Source of the DNA: Deltaproteobacteria bacterium
GTDB taxonomy: Bacteria > Desulfobacterota > GWC2-55-46
Assembly: GCA_016218095.1 (NCBI GenBank)
Contig: JACREV010000124.1
Span: forward strand, 1 to 5,215
DNA length: 5,215 nt
Reading direction: 5' to 3'
In this document: piece after piece, positions 1-5,215 of the stretch
Layout of the letters: each line of letters begins with the position of its first letter
Position numbering within the stretch: the first letter of the stretch is position 1
The notes under the pieces: model-generated
Databases searched by the model: none
What the model was told of the DNA's origin: nothing
The model's input: the letters and a program-made list of their open reading frames with translations, nothing else
Made by a program: the position numbers and the translations under genes

Positions 1-547
1 GCTCGGGCTGTCCATCTCCTACGGCATAATAAACGAGCATGGAGGGGCGATCTACGCCTCGTCCACGCCCGGGTACGGCTCCACGTTCGTCGTGGAATTG
101 CCGGTCCTGGAAAAGCCGAGACGCTCAGAGGAGGGCCCGATCCACGTCCCCGTGAGGATAGACGCCGAGAAGCTCAGGGAGCGGGGCCTGCGCGCCCTCA
201 TACTCGACGACGAGCCTATAGTATTGGACCTCCTCTACGACTCGCTCTCATACGCAGGGTTCCAGGTCGATAGAAGCACCTCGGGCGAGGACGCGCTCAA
301 AAAGCTCAAGGAGACCGACTACGACCTCATCATAAGCGATATCAAGATGCCCGGGCTCGACGGCAAGGGGTTCTACAACGCGGTCAGCGGCGTGCGCCCC
401 GAGGCCCGGAGGAGGATAGTCTTCATCTCCGGCGACAGCCTCAACAAGGAGACCCAGCAGTTCCTCCAGGAGACCGGGAACCTCTCGCTCTGCAAGCCTT
501 TTACGGTCGACCAGCTGAACGAGGTGATCTCCAGGCTCATCTTCTGA
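1..547 (+). CDS. Hybrid sensor histidine kinase, C-terminal part (HATPase end plus receiver domain), 5' truncated by window edge
   Basis: The reading frame is open from the window edge (first whole codon at base 2) to a TGA at 545-547, giving 181 residues. The first residues, LGLSISYGII, are the G2 box of a HATPase_c domain, and the later GYGSTF is the usual end of that fold. A linker of about 35 residues leads to a complete receiver domain: acidic pair D69-D70 (ILDDEP), phospho-acceptor D113 (ISDIKMPG), switch serine S143 (FISGD) and lysine K165 (CKPF), all intact. The protein is therefore a kinase with an attached receiver. Such proteins autophosphorylate on a histidine upstream of this window and pass phosphate to their own or a partner receiver. 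The sensor and dimerisation domains are not visible. A GTG at 92 could be read as a start, but it lies inside the ATPase fold and is not the true start. The next gene encodes a plausible partner regulator. Confidence 0.93.
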   Translation, partial: LGLSISYGIINEHGGAIYASSTPGYGSTFVVELPVLEKPRRSEEGPIHVPVRIDAEKLRERGLRALILDDEPIVLDLLYDSLSYAGFQVDRSTSGEDALKKLKETDYDLIISDIKMPGLDGKGFYNAVSGVRPEARRRIVFISGDSLNKETQQFLQETGNLSLCKPFTVDQLNEVISRLIF

Positions 548-727
548 AAAAACGGATATAATCACAATGTGGGCGGCCTTTTGATGCGGCGTTGTACGGG
601 ATGGCGCGGGAAACCCGGGCCGGAGTGAAAGGGTGGGCTCTCCGCCGAAAGACCCTGACGACCCGCTTTAAGGCCCGCGCTTCGACACGGCACATATTTC
701 CTCCGAAAGGCCCCGGACACCGCATCG

Positions 728-2140
728 ATGAAAAAACTGCTCTCAGCGCCTCCGGTGCTCCTCGTCGACGACGAGCCGCAGATACTAAAAAGCTTCAGCC
801 TCATGCTCCGGTCCTCCGGCATAAAAGAGGTGGCCGCCCTCGACGACGGGACGAAGGTGCTCCCGTTCCTCGAAGGCAACGCGGTCTCGACCATAGTCCT
901 CGACCTCTCCATGCCGCGCGTCTCGGGGCTCGGCCTCCTCTCCGAGATAAACGACCGGCACCCGCTCGTCCCGGTCGTGATAATGTCGGCGATAAACGAG
1001 TTGGAGACGGCGGTCGAGTGCATGAGGGCCGGGGCCTTCGATTATCTCGTAAAGCCGGTCGAAAGGGAGAGGTTCGAGTCCACCGTAAGGAGGGGGATGG
1101 AGCTTTCGGCGCTGCGGGCCGAGGTGTCGTCCTTGAAGCAGAGGCTCCTTAAGGGCGGGCTCGAGAACGAGGGCGCGTTCTCGTCCATCATCACGGCGGA
1201 CGAGCGGATGAGGGCGGTCTTCCAGTACGTCGAGGTCATAGCCGCGACGAACCAGCCGGTCTTGATCATGGGCGAGACGGGTGTCGGAAAGGAGCTCTTC
1301 GCCAGAGCCGTCCACGACATAAGCGGCAGGAAGGGCGCGTTCATAGCCGTGAACGTGGCCGGGCTCGACGACACCATGTTCTCGGACACGCTCTTCGGCC
1401 ACAAGAAGGGGGCTTACACCGGGGCCGAGGAGGCGCGCGACGGCCTCATCGCGCAGGCCGCCGGCGGGACGCTCTTTCTGGACGAGATAGGGGATACGAG
1501 CGAATCGTCCCAGGTGAAGCTCTTAAGGCTCCTTCAGGAACAGAAGTATTATCCGCTCGGCTCCGACGTGCCGAAGGGGAGCGACGTCCGCATAGTCGTC
1601 GCCACCAACCGGGACTTGCAGAGGCTCATAGCCGACGGGAAGTTCAGGAAGGACCTCTACTACAGGCTCCGGGCGCACCAGGTGCAGATACCGCCGCTAC
1701 GCGAGCGCACCGGAGACATACCGCTCCTTCTGAACCGCTTTATAAGTGAAGCCGCCTCCGAAATGAAAAAGAGAAAGCCGACAGCCCCGCCGGAGCTCGC
1801 CACGCTCATGTCGACGTACCACTTCCCGGGGAACGTAAGGGAGCTCCAGGCGATGGTCTACGACGCGGTCGCCAGGCACAAGGGCGGGGTCCTCTCCATG
1901 GAGAGCTTCAAGGACGTCATAGGCTCGGAGCGCGCCTTCAAGGAGTCTGCCGCGCGGGCCGCCGAGGAGACCGCGCCTTACGGCGCCAAGGGGTTCCCGA
2001 CGCTCAAGGAGATGGAGGAGAGGCTCATAGCCAGGGCGCTCGAGCTCTCTAACGGCAACCAGGGCATAGCCGCCTCCCTCCTCGGACTCACCCGGCAGGC
2101 GCTGAACAAGCGGCTCAACAGGAAGAGGTACGAGGCCTGA
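728..2140 (+). CDS. NtrC-family sigma54-dependent response regulator (REC-AAA+-Fis HTH)
   Basis: A 470-residue protein of normal length and domain order for the NtrC family. The N-terminal receiver (about 8-120) has acidic pair D14-D15, phospho-acceptor D59 (VLDLSMP), S87 and K109 (LVKP). The central AAA+ domain (about 152-385) has Walker A GETGVGKE at 182-189, the sigma54-contact loop as GAYTGA at 228-233 (phenylalanine replaced by tyrosine), Walker B GGTLFLDEIGD at 246-256, sensor I ATN at 292-294, the arginine-finger region FRKDLYYR at 306-313 and sensor II FPGNVREL at 366-373. A Fis-type helix-turn-helix lies at about 427-468. Such proteins bind upstream enhancer sites when phosphorylated and use ATP to open sigma54-RNA polymerase promoters. 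The ATG at 728 lies ten residues before the receiver core; the only purine-rich stretch upstream (706-710) is 17 bases away, so ribosome binding looks weak. It sits 180 bases after the hybrid kinase and just upstream of a sigma54 promoter. Its target genes are unproven. Confidence 0.95.
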   Translation: MKKLLSAPPVLLVDDEPQILKSFSLMLRSSGIKEVAALDDGTKVLPFLEGNAVSTIVLDLSMPRVSGLGLLSEINDRHPLVPVVIMSAINELETAVECMRAGAFDYLVKPVERERFESTVRRGMELSALRAEVSSLKQRLLKGGLENEGAFSSIITADERMRAVFQYVEVIAATNQPVLIMGETGVGKELFARAVHDISGRKGAFIAVNVAGLDDTMFSDTLFGHKKGAYTGAEEARDGLIAQAAGGTLFLDEIGDTSESSQVKLLRLLQEQKYYPLGSDVPKGSDVRIVVATNRDLQRLIADGKFRKDLYYRLRAHQVQIPPLRERTGDIPLLLNRFISEAASEMKKRKPTAPPELATLMSTYHFPGNVRELQAMVYDAVARHKGGVLSMESFKDVIGSERAFKESAARAAEETAPYGAKGFPTLKEMEERLIARALELSNGNQGIAASLLGLTRQALNKRLNRKRYEA

Positions 2141-2263
2141 CCGCCGCGCCCTGCCGCGCCGAAGGGGCCGCCCAGGCCGCTTAAAAAAAAATATCAGAGC
2201 CGTCACATCTTTCCTTCCCTCGAAACGCGCCTTGTACCCCTCAAAACCGCTGACCCCTGAGAC

Positions 2264-2291
2264 ATTTTTTGCATCTGCGATTTTTTTTGCA
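2264..2291 (+). repeat. Short direct repeat of T-tract plus GCA
   Basis: TTTTTTGCA occurs at 2265-2273 and again at 2283-2291, an 18-base period, about 150-175 bases upstream of the sigma54 -24 element. This could be a bent, A/T-tract DNA element or a pair of protein-binding half sites upstream of the promoter. It could equally be a chance product of two T-runs. Confidence 0.3.
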
Positions 2292-2374
2292 CCCGCCTAA
2301 GGACCGCTCCGGCATTGCGTTTTCTAGCCCGCGGCTCAAGCTCGAGTAAATTTCGTCCCACCCCGCGAGACCGG

Positions 2375-2392
2375 TTTCGCATCGATCGGAAA
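2375..2392. promoter_or_regulatory. Candidate palindromic operator or enhancer site upstream of the sigma54 promoter
   Basis: TTTCGCATCGATCGGAAA matches its own reverse complement at 14 of 18 positions (TTTC-N2-ATCGAT-N2-GAAA). It lies about 50 bases upstream of the -24 element, within range for an activator site. Fis-type HTH dimers of NtrC-family activators bind such dyads. No second copy was found, so assigning it to the activator at 728-2140 is a guess. Confidence 0.35.
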
Positions 2393-2439
2393 TTCACGAT
2401 TCGCACGACTGGCTTGTCCAAACCGACGCTCCTTTTCAG

Positions 2440-2455
2440 TGGCACGCTTCCTGCA
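2440..2455 (+). promoter_or_regulatory. Sigma54 (RpoN) -24/-12 promoter
   Basis: TGGCACGCTTCCTGCA fits the sigma54 consensus TGGCACG-N4-TTGCW with one mismatch (C for the first T of the -12 box). The invariant GG (2441-2442) and GC (2453-2454) have exactly the required 12-base register. Transcription would begin at about 2465-2467. It faces the receiver-PilZ gene and follows directly after a sigma54-activator gene. No other intergenic stretch in the window has a comparable match. Confidence 0.85.
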
Positions 2456-2465
2456 CTTGTCATGT

Positions 2466-2652
2466 CATGAACGAGATGAGCGTGCGTTCTTGGAATTGGC
2501 CAGGCAGAAACCCTTCAAGGTTCCCTGAAGTCCGAAGGCGATATTCCCCCTCTCATGTGGAATTCGATTGGACTCTGTTTCGAGCCGGTTGCCCGCGGAA
2601 AGGCGGCGATATGACGGAATTGGTATTTTCATTTTCAGAGGGGAGGGCGCCC
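2466..2652 (+). other. Probable 5' leader of the receiver-PilZ transcript
   Basis: If transcription starts near 2466, about 187 bases of leader precede the preferred start at 2653. An in-frame ATG at 2467 would lie on the transcription start itself, so translation from there is unlikely. Codon use between 2467 and 2652 (CGT, TCT, CCA, GTA, TTT and similar) also differs sharply from the GC-rich third positions after 2653. A small dyad CTTCA / TGAAG is present near 2514-2531, but I recognise no riboswitch. Confidence 0.55.
2639..2646 (+). promoter_or_regulatory. Ribosome binding site deciding the start at 2653
   Basis: AGGGGAGG ends six bases before the ATG at 2653, a strong Shine-Dalgarno match at good spacing. 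An alternative in-frame ATG at 2611 has a weaker GGAAAGG about seven bases upstream. Confidence 0.65.
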
Positions 2653-3381
2653 ATGCGCGAAAAGGGCTCCAGGAGGATACTCGTCGTCGACGACGACGAG
2701 AACATAAGGGGCCTGTGCGTTGAGGTCCTGTCGGTCGCCGGTTACCGGGTGAGGGCGGCGTCCAACGGGGCCGAGGCCCTCGACCTCATGAAAAGGTCGA
2801 GGATCGACATGGTGATAACCGACGTCTCCATGCCGGAGGTCGGCGGCATCGACCTCTACTCCCAGGCGCTCCGCGATTTCCCGGCGCTTAAGGGCAGGTT
2901 CATCTTCATGACCGGGGACCTGACCCCGGAGCTCGAGTCCGCATTCACGGTCGAAGAGCTTAAGTACCTTGTGAAACCCTTCAGGATAGCCGAGCTCCTC
3001 TTGAGCGTCGACGACGTCCTTGCCAGAGAGCTCTCCGGGACCTTCATGAAAAACGAGATAGGGAAAAGGGAAGAGGCGAGGTTTACGCTCTCGGCCGACT
3101 GCGACGTCTTCGAGGAGGGGCTCTACAGGGAGCGGTACATCGTCGCGATGACCGAGAACGTCTCGAGGAACGGGATAAAGATAGTCTACGAGGGGGTGCC
3201 GCTCCCGGAGGGGGCGGCGGTGAGCGTGTACCTGAGCGTAAACGGGCTAAGCATCCACAGGTACGCGAGGGTCGTCTGGTCGAGGCCCGTTGACGCGAAA
3301 AGGAGCGCGGCGGGCATAAGGTTCGACGAGCCGATGCCGGTCTCATCCATCGTGAGCGTCATACCGGCGAGGGCGGTCTGA
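2653..3381 (+). CDS. Response regulator with receiver and C-terminal PilZ (c-di-GMP-binding) domains
   Basis: From ATG 2653 the protein has 242 residues. The receiver (about 8-125) is complete: acidic pair D13-D14 (VVDDDE), phospho-acceptor D57 (ITDVSMP), T87 (FMTGD) and K108 (LVKPF). A PilZ domain (about 137-235) follows, with both c-di-GMP signatures: RxxxR as R139-R143 (REEAR) and NxSxxG as N169-S171-G174 (NVSRNG). In this family the two motifs wrap around c-di-GMP, so the protein should join two-component phosphorylation to c-di-GMP sensing, probably acting through protein contacts since there is no DNA-binding or enzymatic domain. The frame is open to ATG 2467 (304 residues), and ATG 2611 is another option. 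I prefer 2653 because of its Shine-Dalgarno sequence, codon use and the sigma54 promoter at 2440-2455. The sigma-factor gene follows after 73 bases with no terminator seen. Confidence 0.88.
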   Translation: MREKGSRRILVVDDDENIRGLCVEVLSVAGYRVRAASNGAEALDLMKRSRIDMVITDVSMPEVGGIDLYSQALRDFPALKGRFIFMTGDLTPELESAFTVEELKYLVKPFRIAELLLSVDDVLARELSGTFMKNEIGKREEARFTLSADCDVFEEGLYRERYIVAMTENVSRNGIKIVYEGVPLPEGAAVSVYLSVNGLSIHRYARVVWSRPVDAKRSAAGIRFDEPMPVSSIVSVIPARAV

Positions 3382-3443
3382 GAGGGCGTTGAAAAACGAC
3401 CTGCCAAGGCGCCGGACAACAACAGACAGAAAACCATTTACAT

Positions 3444-3449
3444 AGGAGG
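3444..3449 (+). promoter_or_regulatory. Ribosome binding site of the RpoS-like sigma gene
   Basis: A perfect AGGAGG with five bases to the ATG at 3455. This is the strongest Shine-Dalgarno sequence in the window and fixes the start that includes the long N-terminal extension. Confidence 0.85.
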
Positions 3450-3454
3450 GGCTG

Positions 3455-4579
3455 ATGCCAAACAAAAGGGAGAAGAAATTCGTGGGTTTCGGCGGGACAG
3501 AGGGGAAGCGCGGGTTCGTTCCGGTAAGGAAGGTCCCCCAGAGCGACACCCATGAGCCGAAGTGGCCTTTGCCGTACAGGTTCGCCGAAAGGGAGGACGG
3601 CAAGGCGAAAAAAGAGCGGTACCAGACCCCTTTAGCGGCCGGCTCGGAGAAGTTTGCGGCCAAGGACTCTCCCGCACTCGATAAGGCGGAGCCCGCGGCA
3701 AGGGGCAGGAGGCGCGGCAGGAGGGATGAGAAGGAGGGCAGGGAGAACGCGGCGAGCGATTCGGTGAAGGTGTACTTCAGCGGCATCAAGAAGTTCGCGC
3801 TCCTCACCTCGGACGAGGAAAAATATCTAGCGAGGAAGATAGCGAAGGGCGATTTCGAGTCGCGGAAAAAGATGATAGAGGCGAACTTGAGGCTCGTCGT
3901 CAATATAGCCAAGAGGTACCTTAACAGGGGGCTACCGCTGCAGGACCTGATAGAGGAGGGGAACATCGGCCTTATAAAGTCGGTGGAGAGGTTCAAGGCC
4001 ACGAAGGGCTGCAAGTTCTCGACCTACGCGACCTACTGGATAAAGCAGGCCATAGAGAGGGCGATAGCGAACCAGTCGTCGATCGTAAGGCTCCCCATAC
4101 ACGTCACAGCCGACATCTCCAGGCTCACACGCGCCTCCAGGGAGCTTACGAGGACCCTTAAGAGGGAGCCGAGCCTGGGAGAGCTCTCGGAGAAGACCGG
4201 CCTTTCCGGCAGGTACGTCAAAAAGCTCAACACCATAAGCAAGAAGAGCTATTCGCTCGAGGCGAGCTTTCCGGACGACACGGACCAATCGCTCCTCGAC
4301 AGATTGGAGGACGACAGGTTCCCGGCGCCGATGGACATAATCGACGAGTCCCGGAGGCAGGAGAGGATAAACGGATGGCTCGGGATGCTCGACGACAACG
4401 AACGGACGATCATAAGGCTCAGGTTCGGCCTCGACGAGGACGAGCCGCAGACGCTGGAATCCATCGGCAGGTCGTTCGGCGTAACGCGCGAGCGCGTAAG
4501 GCAAATCGAGGTAAAGGCGCTGGACAAGCTTAAGAAGATAATAAAGCAGTCGGACATCACCACGTTCGACTCGATATAA
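3455..4579 (+). CDS. rpoS: RNA polymerase sigma-70 family factor, group 2 (RpoS-like), with long basic N-terminal extension
   Basis: A 374-residue primary-like sigma factor. Region 1.2 begins at about residue 102 (DSVKVYFSGIKKFALLTSDEE). Region 2 spans about 139-208, with core-binding and -10 recognition segments (NLRLVVNIAKRY, DLIEEGNIGLI, FSTYATYWIKQAIERAI). Region 3 lies at about 212-285 and region 4 at about 303-364, with the -35 recognition helix in GVTRERVRQIE (342-352). There is no region 1.1 as in RpoD and no RpoH box, so an RpoS-type alternative sigma that directs RNA polymerase to RpoD-like promoters is the best fit; the exact orthology is inferred. The first 100 residues are unusual: strongly basic and probably disordered, with an arginine cluster RGRRRGRR at 83-90, where RpoS proteins usually have a much shorter N-terminus. 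It lies 73 bases after the receiver-PilZ gene on the same strand, so it may be read from the sigma54 promoter. Confidence 0.88.
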   Translation: MPNKREKKFVGFGGTEGKRGFVPVRKVPQSDTHEPKWPLPYRFAEREDGKAKKERYQTPLAAGSEKFAAKDSPALDKAEPAARGRRRGRRDEKEGRENAASDSVKVYFSGIKKFALLTSDEEKYLARKIAKGDFESRKKMIEANLRLVVNIAKRYLNRGLPLQDLIEEGNIGLIKSVERFKATKGCKFSTYATYWIKQAIERAIANQSSIVRLPIHVTADISRLTRASRELTRTLKREPSLGELSEKTGLSGRYVKKLNTISKKSYSLEASFPDDTDQSLLDRLEDDRFPAPMDIIDESRRQERINGWLGMLDDNERTIIRLRFGLDEDEPQTLESIGRSFGVTRERVRQIEVKALDKLKKIIKQSDITTFDSI

Positions 4580-4580
4580 C

Positions 4581-4610
4581 GAACGCGATAAATGGCTTTA
4601 TACGGCGTTC
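4581..4610 (+). repeat. Hairpin directly after the sigma-factor stop codon
   Basis: GAACGC (4581-4586) pairs with GCGTTC (4605-4610), and inside it ATAAA (4588-4592) pairs with TTTAT (4597-4601) around a TGGC loop. It could stabilise or end the sigma-factor mRNA, but no U-tract follows, so a standard intrinsic terminator is not supported. It is part of the left end of the palindromic element. Confidence 0.45.
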
Positions 4611-4700
4611 TGACGCGAATCGTGCCGGAAAAAGTGTTGGCTGGTTGAAAAAATGACTTGTTCGAACGCGAGAGATGGCTTTAGACAAGGCGCGCGACGA

Positions 4701-4743
4701 GGAAAACCGCAGGCGTACTTGATGTGTACGTCGAGGATTTTCC
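4701..4743 (+). repeat. Central hairpin of the palindromic element
   Basis: GGAAAA (4701-4706) pairs with TTTTCC (4738-4743), and CGTAC (4714-4718) pairs with GTACG (4726-4730) around a seven-base loop, with a mismatched internal loop between the two stems. It forms the apex of the 120-base palindrome at 4663-4782. Confidence 0.55.
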
Positions 4744-4797
4744 GAGGAGCGGAACGTAGTATAAAGACATTTATCGCGTTCGGCTATGGGATGGGGC

Positions 4798-5215
4798 ATG
4801 AGTATAAAGGTCGCTGTCGCGCTCTCCAACGCGCTGTTTTCGGAAGGCATAAAGAAGCTCCTCGACGGCTCGGATGAGATCAGGGTGACCGACATAGTCA
4901 GGCCGGGCGCGAGCCCGGCCAGGACGGTCGAGTCCTCGAGGCCGGACGTGCTCGTCCTCGACTTCGCAACGCTCTACGGCGCGTTTGCGGAAGAGGCGCC
5001 GCCCCAGCAGACGAAGCTCGTCCTGATCGATACGGGGTGCGGCGAGGAGAACATAATCTCCGCCGTCATCTCGAAGGGTGTAAAGGGCGTCGTCTCGGCG
5101 TCCTCGGCGCCGAGCGCGCTTAAAAAGGCGATAAGGGCCGCGGCCTCCGGAGAGGTGTGGCTCGACAAGCTCGACATAAAGAGCCTGCTTGCAGGCCTGC
5201 ATACCATCAGGAAGA
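4798..5215 (+). CDS. NarL/LuxR-type response regulator with degenerate receiver, 3' truncated by window edge
   Basis: The frame is open from ATG 4798 to the window end (139 residues). The N-terminus reads VAVALSNALFSEGIKKLL, aligning with the start of NarL-type receivers (typically ADDHALFREGL). Later RPDVLVLDF and AIRAAASGEVWLD match the phospho-site strand and the last receiver helix plus linker of that family. Of the phosphorylation residues only D55 remains: the acidic pair is replaced by L9-S10, the switch Ser/Thr position appears to be D78, and the conserved lysine is A101 (GVVSA). It should thus be a pseudo-receiver, probably not phosphorylated in the normal way. A LuxR-type HTH is expected beyond the window but is not seen, so DNA binding is inferred. 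An in-frame ATG at 4786 would add four residues; 4798 is preferred because of the G-rich sequence just before it, although the Shine-Dalgarno match is weak. The palindromic element lies just upstream. Confidence 0.75.
   Translation, partial: MSIKVAVALSNALFSEGIKKLLDGSDEIRVTDIVRPGASPARTVESSRPDVLVLDFATLYGAFAEEAPPQQTKLVLIDTGCGEENIISAVISKGVKGVVSASSAPSALKKAIRAAASGEVWLDKLDIKSLLAGLHTIRK

Larger units (their letters stand above)
2141..2466 (+). other. Non-coding regulatory region between the activator gene and the sigma54 promoter
   Basis: These 326 bases have no credible gene. Composition is clearly more AT-rich than the flanking genes, with A9 at about 2183-2191 and T6 and T8 tracts at 2265-2270 and 2281-2288. 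No hairpin directly precedes either T-tract, so I do not see an intrinsic terminator for the activator gene. The stretch ends in a sigma54 promoter and is long enough to carry distal enhancer sites, which such promoters need. Two candidate elements within it are listed separately. Confidence 0.7.
4580..4782. mobile_element. MITE-like palindromic element with long terminal inverted repeats
   Basis: The left end (4580-4603) and right end (4759-4782) are inverted copies matching at 23 of 24 bases. The outermost 15, CGAACGCGATAAATG, match perfectly as CATTTATCGCGTTCG. A second left-end copy at 4663-4683 matches 4580-4600 at 19 of 21 as a direct repeat and pairs with the right end at 18 of 21. This makes a nested 120-base palindrome (4663-4782). 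No transposase is encoded. The element begins one base after the sigma gene's TAA and ends 15 bases before the next start codon. I see no clear target-site duplication. It may be a non-autonomous transposable element or a dispersed palindromic repeat; it may also act as a transcript structure between the two genes. Confidence 0.65.

Noticed and set aside
557..562. Perfect TATAAT downstream of the hybrid kinase gene, as a sigma70 -10 box for the activator gene
   Set aside because: No recognisable -35 hexamer at 15-19 bases upstream and no extended -10 TG; it is too weak alone to call a promoter.
583..726. GATGCGG / CCGCATC inverted repeat bracketing the gap before the activator gene
   Set aside because: Seven bases separated by about 130 is expected by chance in GC-rich DNA, and there is no further extension.
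592..1152. 186-codon + strand frame overlapping the activator gene
   Set aside because: It is an out-of-frame shadow of the activator gene, arginine-rich and low in complexity, with a TTG start and no ribosome binding site.
2264..2291. Intrinsic terminator for the activator gene using the T6 or T8 tract
   Set aside because: No GC-rich stem directly precedes either T-tract.
2203..2463. 86-codon reading frame on the minus strand in the intergenic region
   Set aside because: No ribosome binding site, no recognisable motif, atypical composition, and it covers the sigma54 promoter and its upstream region.
2467..2652. c-di-GMP riboswitch in the leader of the PilZ gene
   Set aside because: The conserved GEMM-type blocks are absent; only a short CTTCA/TGAAG dyad is seen.
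4653..4877. 74-codon + strand frame across the palindromic element
   Set aside because: It lies mostly in the inverted-repeat element and then overlaps the real downstream gene in another frame.

Overview
The window holds a run of signal-transduction and transcription-control genes, all on the + strand, with no metabolic or structural gene. It suggests a GC-rich Gram-negative bacterium. The codon style (many ATA isoleucine and AGG arginine codons despite high GC), an NtrC-type activator, a REC-PilZ protein and an RpoS-like sigma factor together fit a deltaproteobacterial-type organism (Desulfobacterota, Nitrospirota or a relative). That placement is an inference from style and gene content.

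Layout. Bases 1-547 are the 3' end of a hybrid sensor histidine kinase (end of the ATPase domain plus a complete C-terminal receiver). Bases 728-2140 encode a complete NtrC-family, sigma54-dependent activator (receiver, AAA+, Fis-type HTH). A 326-base non-coding stretch follows. It ends in a near-consensus sigma54 promoter at 2440-2455. Downstream, after a leader of about 187 bases, comes a receiver-PilZ protein (2653-3381), then 73 bases later an RpoS-like group 2 sigma factor with a long basic N-terminal extension (3455-4579). The gap after the sigma gene is filled by a palindromic, MITE-like element (4580-4782) whose long terminal inverted repeats match at 23 of 24 bases. The window ends in the start of a NarL/LuxR-type response regulator (4798 to the edge) whose receiver has lost nearly all phosphorylation residues.

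How the parts may work together (inference): the kinase and the NtrC-type activator could be a signalling pair that fires the sigma54 promoter. That promoter would drive a c-di-GMP-binding response regulator and, by read-through, an alternative sigma factor. The result would be a sigma54-to-sigmaS-like relay, in outline like the Rrp2-RpoN-RpoS cascade of Borrelia. The sequence supports the parts and their order, but not the wiring.
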